NCBI GenBank assembly: GCA_029262175.1
Contig: JAJCZV010000069.1
Location: 1-51,270, forward strand
Direction: 5' to 3'
Length of the DNA: 51,270 nucleotides
DNA from: Gemmatimonadota bacterium
GTDB taxonomy: Bacteria > Gemmatimonadota > Gemmatimonadetes > Palauibacterales > Palauibacteraceae
Shown piece by piece: positions 16,226 through 24,727 of the stretch (position 1 is the stretch's first letter; each line of letters starts with the position of its first letter). Under the pieces are notes generated by a model, which was not told the origin of the DNA, did no database searches, and was given only the letters and a program-made list of their open reading frames with translations. The position numbers and the translations under genes are program-made.

Positions 16226-17437
16226 GTGATCAAAAGACATGTCTGGTGTTTGTTTGCGAGCCTGCTCGCCGTCTTCGTGTTGCCCCTCGACGCGGGCGCA
16301 CAGCGAGACGCCGACGTCACCATCGGCGAGCGGTTCTCCATGGAATCGGACGTCTTGGGGGAGGAACGCGCGTACTGGGTCTACCTGCCCGCATCGTATC
16401 ACGACGACAGGTTCGCGGCACAGCGCTATCCCGTCCTCTACCTGCTCGATGGCGACGCACACTTTCACTCCGCGAGCGGGGTCGTCCAGTTCATGAGCGC
16501 GGGCATCAACGGAAACATCCAAACGCCCCAAATGATCATCGTGGCGATCCCCAACACCGATCGAACCCGCGACCTCACACCGTCAGAGACGACCCTTGGC
16601 TACGACGGGAGCGAGGTGCCTGCTAGCGGCGGAGGAGGAGACGCCTTCCTCGAGTTCATCGACAAGGAGTTGTTCGCGGAGATCGACGCCAAGTATCGAA
16701 CGAGACCGTACCGCGTCTTGGTAGGGCATTCGCTGGGCGGGTTGTTGACGCTCCACGCGCTCGTCGACCGGCCCGACATGTTTCAGTCCTACATCGCGAT
16801 CGATCCCAGCCTGTGGTGGAATGATCAACGTCTTCTGAAGCGAGCCGAAACCTATTTCGCCGAGACGAAAGAGCTGGAAGCTGCGGTCTACGTGACGTTC
16901 GCGAACAACCCCGCGCTCGTCCCCGGCGAGATCAGCCTAATGCGACAGACGGGCGAAGCGTTCGCGCGAGCCATGGAGCCGGCCGCAAGCGCTCGCTTCC
17001 GTTCCGCAAGTCGATACTTCGAAGCCGAGGACCACGGGTCCGTGCCGCTCCTCAGCCTCTATCACGGCCTCCTCCACATCTTCGATGGCTACAAGCCCTC
17101 GATCGCGGCGGCCCTGGAAGATCCCACAGACTTGGTCACGCACTTCCGGGAGGTCTCAGAGCGGTTTGGCATGGAGTTCGTTGCCCCGGAGCCGCTCGTG
17201 AACCAACTGGGCTACGCCTTGCTTGCGCGAGACGTCGACAAAGCGATCGAGTTTTTCGCGATGAACGCCGAGCAGTATCCGGAGTCCTACAATGTGCACG
17301 ACAGCTTGGGAGAGGCCTACGCCGCCAAGGACCAGACAGGATTGGCCATCCAAAGCTACGAAAGATCGCTCGCGCTCAACCCCGACAACGACAACGCCAA
17401 GACCAAACTCGAAGCGTTGAGGGGGCCGCGCCGCTAA
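16226..17437 (+). CDS. Secreted alpha/beta-hydrolase (esterase D/Fes type) with C-terminal TPR
   Basis: 403 aa from GTG 16226, 8 nt after AGGAG; this start gives a signal peptide (VWCLFASLLAVFVLPLDAGA, cleavage near residue 26). Residues about 30-300 are a putative-esterase domain: YWVYLPASYHDDRFAAQRYP, VLYLLDGDAHFHSASG, then GHSLGG with S169 as nucleophile and a late H in EDHGSVP. The family includes IroE/Fes enterobactin esterases and S-formylglutathione hydrolases. The last ~90 residues carry a TPR pair (HDSLGEAYAAKDQTGLAIQS, YERSLALNPDNDNAKTKLEAL). The esterase-TPR fusion is seen in other bacteria; substrate unknown. Confidence 0.87.
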   Translation: MIKRHVWCLFASLLAVFVLPLDAGAQRDADVTIGERFSMESDVLGEERAYWVYLPASYHDDRFAAQRYPVLYLLDGDAHFHSASGVVQFMSAGINGNIQTPQMIIVAIPNTDRTRDLTPSETTLGYDGSEVPASGGGGDAFLEFIDKELFAEIDAKYRTRPYRVLVGHSLGGLLTLHALVDRPDMFQSYIAIDPSLWWNDQRLLKRAETYFAETKELEAAVYVTFANNPALVPGEISLMRQTGEAFARAMEPAASARFRSASRYFEAEDHGSVPLLSLYHGLLHIFDGYKPSIAAALEDPTDLVTHFREVSERFGMEFVAPEPLVNQLGYALLARDVDKAIEFFAMNAEQYPESYNVHDSLGEAYAAKDQTGLAIQSYERSLALNPDNDNAKTKLEALRGPRR

Positions 17438-17465
17438 AGGAGTGGTCGAGGGCTGATTGGAGCGA

Positions 17466-17492
17466 GCCGGACCTTCGCGCGCCGGACCTTCG
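17466..17492. repeat. Two copies of a 12-bp direct repeat
   Basis: GCCGGACCTTCG occurs at 17466-17477 and 17481-17492, a 15-bp period, in the gap before the outer-membrane-like gene. It could be an operator pair or a chance duplication in GC-rich DNA. Confidence 0.35.
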
Positions 17493-17569
17493 GCTGCGGC
17501 GTGCGTTAGAGTTGCGGCATGCGGTAAGAATGTGACCACCTGGCCTTCGGGCTCGTCGTTAGAAGAATC

Positions 17570-18412
17570 GTGGACGAGAACCCGAGTCAGGAGCGCAGCT
17601 TGATCAACCCAACGGGGCTTCGCAGGTCCGGAATCACCGCCTTCGTGATCATGGCTCTGGCGGGGCCGATGGCCGTTCCCCTGGAAGGACAAGCGATCTG
17701 GACGCGGGCCCCACTCGAGCGCGGCACCTCCATCGAATTCAACAAGGTGCTCTTTAGCGAAGGTCCCGATCTGAGCACCTTCTCGCTCGTGGCGTACCTG
17801 GGCACTGCGGTTCCCGTTGGCCGCGACTTGCTGCTGGTTGGCGAGCTGCCCTATGCCACCGCCAAGCCTGCCGGCACGCCCTTCTCGAGACAGGCGTCGG
17901 GGAATCCATATCTAGGGATCGAGTGGGGTCAGAGCGAAACACTCGTTTGGGAATTCGGTGTGCGCCTGCCGGTCGCAGATAACCCGTCCTTCAGTCCGGC
18001 GGCCGACTTGGGTCTGAGCAGTGACGCAGCCGATCGCTTGGAAGCGTGGACCGACCGAGCCTTTTCGATCCAACTCGCGCCCAACCTCGTACACAGGAGT
18101 CGCGATGGCTTGGTTTTGCGGCTCCGCGGCGGCCCCTCGCTTTTCGTCCCGACCAGAGGCGCGACCGGCGAGGCGGAGCTCATCCTTGGCTATGCGGGCC
18201 AGGTTGGATACGAGGGCGATCTCATACATGTGGTCGGCGGCGTTTCGGGTCGGGTCGTGGCGACGGGCTTTGGCCAAACGTTCAACCACGCCGTCGCGCG
18301 TATTGCGTTGGACCTCGGTGGGTTTCGACCCATGGCAACACTTCGAATCCCGTTCGGCGATCTGGAGGGCGTGGATGCCGTCTACGGAATCGGTCTCACG
18401 TTCGGATCATAG
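17570..18412 (+). CDS. Predicted outer-membrane beta-barrel protein
   Basis: 280 aa, GTG start with a weak AGAAGA site. A hydrophobic signal segment (GITAFVIMALAGPMAVPLEGQ) starts near residue 21, so either the n-region is long or the true start is a little downstream. The mature part alternates strands and turns (FSLVAYLGTAVPVGRDLLLV, LVWEFGVRLPV, GLVLRLRGGPSLFVPT, PMATLRIPFGD) and ends VYGIGLTFGS, the usual barrel strand pattern although the terminal residue is Ser. No family name is offered. It is convergent with lexA. Confidence 0.65.
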   Translation: MDENPSQERSLINPTGLRRSGITAFVIMALAGPMAVPLEGQAIWTRAPLERGTSIEFNKVLFSEGPDLSTFSLVAYLGTAVPVGRDLLLVGELPYATAKPAGTPFSRQASGNPYLGIEWGQSETLVWEFGVRLPVADNPSFSPAADLGLSSDAADRLEAWTDRAFSIQLAPNLVHRSRDGLVLRLRGGPSLFVPTRGATGEAELILGYAGQVGYEGDLIHVVGGVSGRVVATGFGQTFNHAVARIALDLGGFRPMATLRIPFGDLEGVDAVYGIGLTFGS

Positions 18413-18430
18413 CAGGCCCCTCGTCCACAG

Positions 18431-18503
18431 CGGGGGGCAACCCCCGAAAACGGGAACCTCCGCCCTGACGGTTTTGGGTGGGAGGTGGGTGGCCGTCAGG
18501 GCG
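18431..18503. terminator. Two strong hairpins between convergent genes, probable bidirectional terminator
   Basis: CGGGGG-GCAA-CCCCCG at 18431-18446 is a 6-bp stem with a GNRA tetraloop. CGCCCTGACGG at 18461-18471 pairs perfectly with CCGTCAGGGCG at 18493-18503 (11 bp, 21-nt loop). They lie between the ends of the barrel gene and lexA. No T run follows on either strand, so factor-independent termination is not certain. Confidence 0.5.
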
Positions 18504-18552
18504 TGACTCTCGAGGTGGTCGAGAGCGGTCCTCCGTATTCGCTTGCGTCCCG

Positions 18553-19161
18553 CTAGTAGCGGCGGATCACTCCGATAACGACGCCTTGAATCGTCACTCG
18601 GTCCGGTGCGAAATACATCGGATCGAGCGCGGGATTTGCGGGCTGCAATCGGATCTGCCCGTCTTCCCGATAGAACTTCTTCATCGTCGCGCTCTCGCCG
18701 TCGATAAGCGCGATGACCATCTCTGCGTTGTGTGCGGTGTCGCGCGACTGGACGATCACGTAGTCACCGTCTCGGATCTGCTCGTCGATCATCGAGCTTC
18801 CGCGAACCCGCAGGACGTAGTGTTCACTGAGCGATCCCGAGATCATGTCTTCGGGAACGGCGATCGTTTCTTGCTCGTCGATCGCCTCGATCGGCTGTCC
18901 CGCCGCAACGTTCCCACGGAGCGGAAGCTCGAGCGCGGCGATCTGTAGCTCGCCCTCCACCAGTTCGATCGATCGGCTCTCGTTGTAGTTCTTGGTGATG
19001 TAGCCCTTCGATTCGAGATTGCTCAGGTGCTCGTGCACCGTCGCAAGCGATCGATAGCCAAAGTTCTCCGCGATTTCCTCAAAGCTTGGAGAGTATCCGC
19101 GGAACCGAACGAATCCCTCGATGAAGTCCAGCATCTCGCGCTGTCGCTTCGTGAGAGCCAT
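18553..19161 (-). CDS. lexA: LexA SOS repressor
   Basis: 202 aa from the ATG at 19161-19159 (GAGGAG site). N-terminal winged-helix DNA-binding domain: ALTKRQREMLDFIEGFVRFR, then SFEEIAENFGYRSLATVHEHL as recognition helix region. C-terminal S24 autoprotease: cleavage site A87-G88 in NVAAGQPIEA, nucleophile S123 in RGSSMIDE and general-base K161 in ATMKKF. It represses DNA-damage genes and is cleaved when RecA filaments form. The recognition helix (YRSLATVHEHL) differs from the E. coli form, so the operator sequence should differ too. Transcribed divergently from trpC; a near-perfect dyad lies between them (19213-19231). Confidence 0.95.
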   Translation of the reverse strand: MALTKRQREMLDFIEGFVRFRGYSPSFEEIAENFGYRSLATVHEHLSNLESKGYITKNYNESRSIELVEGELQIAALELPLRGNVAAGQPIEAIDEQETIAVPEDMISGSLSEHYVLRVRGSSMIDEQIRDGDYVIVQSRDTAHNAEMVIALIDGESATMKKFYREDGQIRLQPANPALDPMYFAPDRVTIQGVVIGVIRRY

Positions 19162-19212
19162 CTCTCTCCTCGCAAAGGGCTGTCCCAACATCGTAGTCAC
19201 CGAGTTGCCGGC

Positions 19213-19231
19213 AGATCTCGAGTCGAGGTCT
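19213..19231. promoter_or_regulatory. Near-perfect 19-bp dyad between lexA and trpC
   Basis: AGATCTCGA-G-TCGAGGTCT is an inverted repeat with 8 of 9 arm positions matching, centred 61 bp upstream of lexA and about 110 bp upstream of trpC. It is bracketed by two TTGCCGG copies (19205-19211 and 19234-19240). Because LexA commonly represses its own gene, this is a reasonable autoregulatory operator candidate; it does not match the E. coli or Bacillus boxes. Confidence 0.38.
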
Positions 19232-19331
19232 ATTGCCGGGAACCGAACGGACACCGAATGTACCCGAAGAGCGCCCGAAGCGCAACCCGGCCGGAGTGGC
19301 TCAAAACGCCGAGAACCCGCAGCTTGGAAAC

Positions 19332-20183
19332 ATGACGCCGAGAACGATGCTGGAAGAGATCCTGGAGACGAAGCGGAGCGAGGTCGCGCGCCTGAAGCTT
19401 TTCGAGTCCGCGCTCGAGAAGCAGGTGGACGAGGCGCCGGCGGTGCGGGGGTTCGAAGCGGCGCTTCGAAAGCCGTCGGAGGTTTCCGTCATCGCCGAAT
19501 TCAAGCGGCGCTCGCCGTCGGCCGGCGAGATCAATCCCTACGCCCAAGCCGCCGGCACGGCCTCCGTCTATGAGGGTGCCGGGGCCGCCGCCGTTTCTAT
19601 CCTGACAGACGAAATGTATTTCGGCGGTTCGCTGGAGGACCTGCGCGCGGCCCGGGGTGCCGTCGGTGTCCCGCTTCTGCGCAAAGATTTTGTGCTCGAG
19701 CGCGTCCAGCTTTTGGAGACGAGAGCCGCAGGCGCGGACGCGATCCTTCTGATCGTTCGGGCGCTGACGGACGCCAAATTGTCCGAGTTGTTGGATCTCG
19801 CCGGGCAGCTCGGCCTCGCCGCCGTCGTCGAAGCGCATGACGAGCGCGAGATCGACCGTGCGCTGGCTTGCGGAGCGCGCGTACTCGGCATCAACGCACG
19901 TGACTTGGCGACGTTTGAAGTCGATCTCGAGCGATCGCTTTCATTGATCGAGACGATACCCGCCTCGGTGATCGCGATCGCGGAGAGTGGGATTCGGGGA
20001 GCCGACGATGCGGCGGCAGCGGGTGCGGCGGGCGCGGACGCGATTCTCGTTGGCGGGTGGCTCATGAAGGGCGATCCTCAGGCGGGGGTCGAGGCCCTCG
20101 CGGGTCACCCGAGACGTCCGAGAGCAGGGGAGATGGACGAGGCCGAAGCCGCCGCGTTGGACGCCGAAGAGGTCGGGTCTTGA
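19332..20183 (+). CDS. trpC: Indole-3-glycerol phosphate synthase
   Basis: 283 aa. Catalyses ring closure of carboxyphenylaminodeoxyribulose phosphate to indole-3-glycerol phosphate in tryptophan synthesis. TIM-barrel hallmarks: VIAEFKRRSPSAGEI (catalytic Lys), AVSILTDEMYFGGSLEDL, PLLRKDFVLE, GINARDLATFEVDLE, AESGIRG and AILVGGWLM. The ATG at 19332 fits family length; the ribosome site is weak. A ~25-residue acidic tail (EMDEAEAAALDAEE) extends past the usual end. It overlaps trpF by 4 nt (TTGA). Confidence 0.95.
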   Translation: MTPRTMLEEILETKRSEVARLKLFESALEKQVDEAPAVRGFEAALRKPSEVSVIAEFKRRSPSAGEINPYAQAAGTASVYEGAGAAAVSILTDEMYFGGSLEDLRAARGAVGVPLLRKDFVLERVQLLETRAAGADAILLIVRALTDAKLSELLDLAGQLGLAAVVEAHDEREIDRALACGARVLGINARDLATFEVDLERSLSLIETIPASVIAIAESGIRGADDAAAAGAAGADAILVGGWLMKGDPQAGVEALAGHPRRPRAGEMDEAEAAALDAEEVGS

Positions 20184-20860
20184 GCGACGGTGTTCGCGTG
20201 AAAATCTGCGGTCTCAAGGAGGCGGCGCATGCGGCCGCCGCGGTGGGCGCCGGGGCGGACTACATCGGCGTGGTCTTCGCGGAGCGGATTCGAAGCGTGA
20301 CGCCCCAGGAAGCCCGGGCTGTCGTGGATGCCTTGGAGGGAGCGACTCAGGCGGTTGCCGTTTTTGTCGATGCGCTGGCGGACGACATTCTGCGCTACCG
20401 AGACCGCGTCGGGTTCAGCGTCGCCCAGCTCCATGGAGCGGAATCGCCGGCAGATGCGCAGGCGCTCCGAGACGAGGGCCTGGTCGTTTGGAAGGCCATC
20501 CGGCCCACGTCGCGAGAGGCGCTCGGCGAGTCCTGGCAGGCGTTTTCGGAAGCGACCGACGCGCTCTTGGTCGAAGGGTTTTCACCCGAAGCGGCGGGGG
20601 GTACGGGCTCCGCGTTCCCACATGAATGGCTGTCCGCGATCGACCGTTCAGGTCCGGATTTGGTGCTCGCCGGCGGGCTCAACGCCGACAACGTCATGGC
20701 CGCGATCCGTGACGGACGCCCGAATGTCGTCGACGTCTCGTCGGGCGTCGAAGTGGCCCCCGGCATAAAGTCGATCGACCGAATCAACGCGTTCTTGTCG
20801 AAGGTGCGGGGACCGGTGTCTGGAGCCTCGCCAGTCACACCACGCGAGGAGACGCCATGA
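20180..20860 (+). CDS. trpF: Phosphoribosylanthranilate isomerase
   Basis: 226 aa. Isomerises phosphoribosylanthranilate to CdRP. Signatures: [26 protein letters not shown] (VKICG with the catalytic Cys), LHGAESP, and [12 protein letters not shown] plus [16 protein letters not shown] at the end. The start is taken as TTG 20180, which overlaps the trpC TGA and puts VKICG near the N-terminus as is usual; the frame is open further upstream inside trpC but that would add a non-homologous Arg-rich stretch. It overlaps trpB by 4 nt (ATGA), so trpCFB are one translational unit. Confidence 0.94.
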   Translation: MSDGVRVKICGLKEAAHAAAAVGAGADYIGVVFAERIRSVTPQEARAVVDALEGATQAVAVFVDALADDILRYRDRVGFSVAQLHGAESPADAQALRDEGLVVWKAIRPTSREALGESWQAFSEATDALLVEGFSPEAAGGTGSAFPHEWLSAIDRSGPDLVLAGGLNADNVMAAIRDGRPNVVDVSSGVEVAPGIKSIDRINAFLSKVRGPVSGASPVTPREETP

Positions 20861-22038
20861 ACGGGCCTGGTTGGTTCGGCGAGTTCGGGGGTCAGTTCGT
20901 CCCCGAGGTGCTCATCCCCGCGCTCGACGAACTCACCCACGCCTGGGCGGAGGTCCGAGACGACCCAGAGTTCACGGCCGAGCTCGAGTCCGTTCTCGCG
21001 AACTATGTCGGTCGGCCCACACCGCTCTACTTCGCTGAACGTCTCGGCGATCACCTCGGAGTTCGTCTCTGGCTCAAGCGCGAAGACCTGAACCATACGG
21101 GTGCGCACAAAATCAACAACACGATGGGACAGGCGCTTCTCGCAAAGCGGATGGGCAAGACGCGGATCATCGCCGAGACAGGCGCGGGTCAGCACGGCGT
21201 CGCGACCGCCACGGCGTGCGCGGTCTACGATTTCGAGTGTGCCGTTTACATGGGTGAAGAGGACATGCGACGGCAGGCGCTCAACGTCGAGCGGATGCAG
21301 CTGCTGGGCGCCGAAGTCATTCCTGTTTCGAGTGGCAGTCGAACCCTCAAAGACGCCACCAACGAAGCGATTCGTGATTGGGTCGCGAACGTCGAGCACA
21401 CACATTACATCATCGGTTCCGTCGTCGGTCCCGCGCCTTACCCGGCGCTCGTGCGTGACTTCCAGCGAGTGATTGGAGACGAAACCCTGTCGCAGCTGGG
21501 CCCCCGTGGAGTCGTGCCGGGGGCGATCTTCGCTTGCGTCGGTGGGGGGTCGAATGCGATCGGGATGTTCACCGCGTTCGTCGAAGCAAACGAAGACGCG
21601 GCTGCGCCCATCGCGCTCATCGGGGTCGAAGCCGCGGGGCTCGGACTGGAGACCGACAAACATTCCGCATCTCTGACCGCTGGGACCCCCGGCGTGCTGC
21701 ACGGGAATTTCAGTTATCTACTGCAGAACGAAGACGGGCAAGTCATCCCGGCGCATTCTGTGTCGGCGGGTCTCGACTATCCGGGTGTCGGTCCGGAACA
21801 CGCCTGGCTCAAAGACACCGAGCGCGTCCGATACGAGGCGGTCGGAGACGCCGAGGCTCTGGACGCCTTCCAATTGCTGTGTCGCTTCGAGGGCATCATC
21901 CCCGCGCTGGAAAGCGCGCACGCCCTCGCCGGCTTAGCGTGCGAGAGCGAACGATGGCAGGGAGACGATGTCGTGATCTGTTTGAGTGGGCGCGGCGACA
22001 AAGATGTCGGAGAAGTGGTTCGGCTCCTCGCTCAGTGA
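20857..22038 (+). CDS. trpB: Tryptophan synthase beta chain
   Basis: 393 aa, full length. PLP enzyme that joins indole and serine. Visible: [20 protein letters not shown] at the N-terminus, HTGAHKINN with Schiff-base K85, [15 protein letters not shown], and [12 protein letters not shown] (phosphate loop), then LSGRGDKDV at the end. This is the TrpB1 form that normally works in an alpha2beta2 complex with TrpA; trpA is not next to it but about 9.7 kb downstream at 31759. Confidence 0.96.
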   Translation: MNGPGWFGEFGGQFVPEVLIPALDELTHAWAEVRDDPEFTAELESVLANYVGRPTPLYFAERLGDHLGVRLWLKREDLNHTGAHKINNTMGQALLAKRMGKTRIIAETGAGQHGVATATACAVYDFECAVYMGEEDMRRQALNVERMQLLGAEVIPVSSGSRTLKDATNEAIRDWVANVEHTHYIIGSVVGPAPYPALVRDFQRVIGDETLSQLGPRGVVPGAIFACVGGGSNAIGMFTAFVEANEDAAAPIALIGVEAAGLGLETDKHSASLTAGTPGVLHGNFSYLLQNEDGQVIPAHSVSAGLDYPGVGPEHAWLKDTERVRYEAVGDAEALDAFQLLCRFEGIIPALESAHALAGLACESERWQGDDVVICLSGRGDKDVGEVVRLLAQ

Positions 22039-22090
22039 GTGCCGGCCGAAATAGCATCCTCTACCAGCTCCGAGAGAAGAGAAGGTACGA

Positions 22091-22600
22091 ATGGCAAGCG
22101 TGAAAGAACTGGTGTTTGGGGACATCGCGGGGGAACTCGACAACACTCGAAAGCTGCTCGAGGCCGTGACGGACGAGCACTTCGACTGGAAGCCGCACGA
22201 GAAGTCCTGGCATATCGGCGGGCTCGCCAAGCACATCGCGGACCTCCCCTCGTGGTGCCAGATGACGCTCGAGACGGACGGTCTCGACCTCGCGGCGATG
22301 CCTCCCCCAGCGTCGCCTCCGACGGAAATCGGCCCCATTGTCGCAACTTTCGATGCGAATCGAGCCAAGCTTGAGGCGGCGATGAAGGCCGCAACCGAGG
22401 ATACGCTTTCCGAGACATGGACGTTGCGCATGGGGGATCATGAAATCATGAGCGGACCCAAGGCAGTGATTCTGCGTCAAGTCGGCATCAGCCACATGGC
22501 TCACCATCGGGGGCAGCTCACCGTTTTTCTCCGACTCTTGGACATTCCGGTTCCGCAGACCTACGGGCCGACCGCTGACGACCAGGGTGGGTTTGGGTAA
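22091..22600 (+). CDS. DinB-family putative metal-dependent protein
   Basis: 169 aa; four-helix DinB fold. The usual three metal-binding His are present: AKHIADLPSW (about 46) and SHMAHHRGQL (about 136-142). The DinB superfamily includes thiol-dependent S-transferases (bacillithiol/mycothiol-linked) and many of unknown substrate. A GAGAAGAGAAGG stretch just upstream of the ATG serves as ribosome site. Placed between trpB and the membrane phosphatase-superfamily gene without obvious coupling. Confidence 0.85.
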   Translation: MASVKELVFGDIAGELDNTRKLLEAVTDEHFDWKPHEKSWHIGGLAKHIADLPSWCQMTLETDGLDLAAMPPPASPPTEIGPIVATFDANRAKLEAAMKAATEDTLSETWTLRMGDHEIMSGPKAVILRQVGISHMAHHRGQLTVFLRLLDIPVPQTYGPTADDQGGFG

Positions 22601-22627
22601 GAAGGCGACGAGGGGCGTCATTTCTTG

Positions 22628-24712
22628 ATGTCACGCTCGTCCGGCCGCGCGTTTCTTCTGCGTTGCGGGTGCGTTGCGCTCGTAGTCGCCATCATATGGT
22701 GGGTTGCGGCCTATGAAGCCCTCCCCAGAATCATCCGATCGGCCTACGACGGTACGAGCGTCGAGTTCGCAAACGGGTGGATCCAAGGGCAGGCCTACCA
22801 TCCCGTGGAGCGTTACTTAGCGGCGGGGGCGAGGCTCGCACGACTCGGGTCACTGCTCCTCCCGTTCGGGCTAATCATCACGTTCGCCGCGATTTGGTGG
22901 CGAAACGTGCTTGGCCGCCTCTGGTCCGGACTCGCACACAGCGACCCGAGAGGCGGATTCGCCCGAATCGTCCTCACTGCGGTGAGCATCGGCGTCATCT
23001 TCGCGTTCGTGGAGGTGTCGCTCGCATGGATCCGTTTCCGAGCCGGCGGATACATCAGCACATTTACAAACGTCGACGTCTTTTGGATGGGGCCGCTGGC
23101 ACAGGGGACCCTGTTCGCAGGGTTTGCCGCCGTCCTCTTTGTCTGCAGCGCGGGGTGGAGGCAGGGCCTGAGTTATCGCGTCCTCGTGGTGGTGTGCTGC
23201 ACCATCGGTGCGTACGGTGCCGCGCGAGGCCTGCGAAGCGGCTTACATCCGCTGGCGATCTGGGCGTTGGCTCTGGGCGTCGGATTCCAACTCGCTCGGC
23301 TCGTCGACGCGCGGGCCGGCCTCCGCCGCTGGGTACCCAGGATCGCCATCCCGGCGGTAGTCGTGCTGGCCGCCGGGCCCTTGTTGTACCCGAGCGCGAA
23401 CCGTTACCGAGTCGATGCGCGCTCGGGCGCGTCCGGCGCTGGACGTCCGAACATCGTGCTCCTCGTGCTTGATACCGTGCGCGGTGAAAGCCTGGGGCTC
23501 TACGGGTACGATCGGGATGTGACGCCGAACCTGGACCGACTTGGCCGCGAAGGGGTCGTTTTTGAGCGCGCGATCGCCCCCTCTCCGTGGACACTTCCCA
23601 CGCACGCCTCGATGTTCACGGGCAGACACACGATAGAGACGCGCGTCGCGTGGGACGTGGCTCTCGACACACGGTACGCGACCATCGCCGAGTGGTTGGG
23701 CACGTTCGGCTACGCCCGCGGGGGGTTCGTGGCCAACCACGGAAACGCGGGACGGGCGACCGGACTCGCGCGCGGATTCAACACCTATGTCGATCACAGT
23801 CGTTCTCCCTACGTCGGGGTGACCGGCGCGTTCGTCCCCAGACGATTGACGGAATGGGCATGGGGGGCGCTGCCCACTCCGTGGGCGACGGTCGACCGCA
23901 AGTACGCGCCCCGGGTGAACAAGGAGTTTCTCGGCTGGTTGGACAGCAGCGTGGAGGACGAGCCCTTCTTCGCGTTCCTGAATTACTTTGATGTGCACGG
24001 TCCGTACGAATTGCACGAGGACTATGCATCGGAGTTTACCGCGGAGGATCGTATGCCGCTGTTCACTCGTGCGGGCCGCCCACGATCAATGCCACCGAAC
24101 CGCGCACTGCAGATCGATTCGTACGACAGCTCGATCGCGTTCTTGGATCACCACGTCGGTTTGCTCCGAGACGAACTCGAGTCTCGCGGCGTTCTCGACA
24201 ATACGATTCTCATCATCACGTCCGATCACGGAGAGCACCTGGGCGAGCGCGGTCTCATGGATCACGGCAATAGCCTGTACTCGCAGCTGCTGCGGGTCCC
24301 CCTTCTGGTCCATTGGCCGGGGCAAGTGCCCGGCGGCGTCCGCGTACCCCACGCCGTGTCTTTGACGGAGATGCCGGCCACGATCGCAGATCTGGCGGGC
24401 GCGACGGGGCCGGTGTTCCCCGGATCTTCGTTGCGGCGGTTCTGGTTGAGCGACGACCCCATCACCGAAGCCGTTCTCTCGGAGGTGTATGCCGCGCCAG
24501 GCGCCGGCTTCGCGGCTGGTCGCGTGAGTCTAGGTACGATGCGATCGATGGTCCAGGGAGACTTCCACTACATCCGAAATGGGGACGGTAGCGTAGAGCT
24601 TTACGACCTGGCGACGGACCCGCGGGAGATGCACGATCTGGCCGGGACCGAGCGTGGAGCCATCGAGTTGCCTCGGCTGCGGGTCGCGTTCGATCGGCTC
24701 CTTGACGATTGA
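22628..24712 (+). CDS. Membrane alkaline-phosphatase-superfamily (sulfatase-like) protein with Thr nucleophile
   Basis: 694 aa from ATG 22628 (a TTG codon precedes it). About seven membrane helices fill residues 10-255; the catalytic domain follows, with RPNIVLLVLDTVRGESLGLY (D282 metal ligand), APSPWTLPTHASMFTG, LNYFDVHGPYELHED and SDHGEHLGE (metal His/Asp). In true sulfatases the nucleophile motif is C/S-x-P-S-R; here the aligned residues are T322-L-P-T-H, so formylglycine cannot form. A Thr nucleophile is used by LtaS-type and phosphoethanolamine transferases, so transfer or hydrolysis of a phospho-head group is more likely than sulfate release. Family good, substrate unknown. Confidence 0.85.
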   Translation: MSRSSGRAFLLRCGCVALVVAIIWWVAAYEALPRIIRSAYDGTSVEFANGWIQGQAYHPVERYLAAGARLARLGSLLLPFGLIITFAAIWWRNVLGRLWSGLAHSDPRGGFARIVLTAVSIGVIFAFVEVSLAWIRFRAGGYISTFTNVDVFWMGPLAQGTLFAGFAAVLFVCSAGWRQGLSYRVLVVVCCTIGAYGAARGLRSGLHPLAIWALALGVGFQLARLVDARAGLRRWVPRIAIPAVVVLAAGPLLYPSANRYRVDARSGASGAGRPNIVLLVLDTVRGESLGLYGYDRDVTPNLDRLGREGVVFERAIAPSPWTLPTHASMFTGRHTIETRVAWDVALDTRYATIAEWLGTFGYARGGFVANHGNAGRATGLARGFNTYVDHSRSPYVGVTGAFVPRRLTEWAWGALPTPWATVDRKYAPRVNKEFLGWLDSSVEDEPFFAFLNYFDVHGPYELHEDYASEFTAEDRMPLFTRAGRPRSMPPNRALQIDSYDSSIAFLDHHVGLLRDELESRGVLDNTILIITSDHGEHLGERGLMDHGNSLYSQLLRVPLLVHWPGQVPGGVRVPHAVSLTEMPATIADLAGATGPVFPGSSLRRFWLSDDPITEAVLSEVYAAPGAGFAAGRVSLGTMRSMVQGDFHYIRNGDGSVELYDLATDPREMHDLAGTERGAIELPRLRVAFDRLLDD

Positions 24713-24727
24713 GAAAGGTCGCCCGTC

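Noticed and set aside
20395..21702. 435-codon minus frame opposite trpF/trpB
   Set aside because: Overlaps two certain enzymes and lacks any domain signal.
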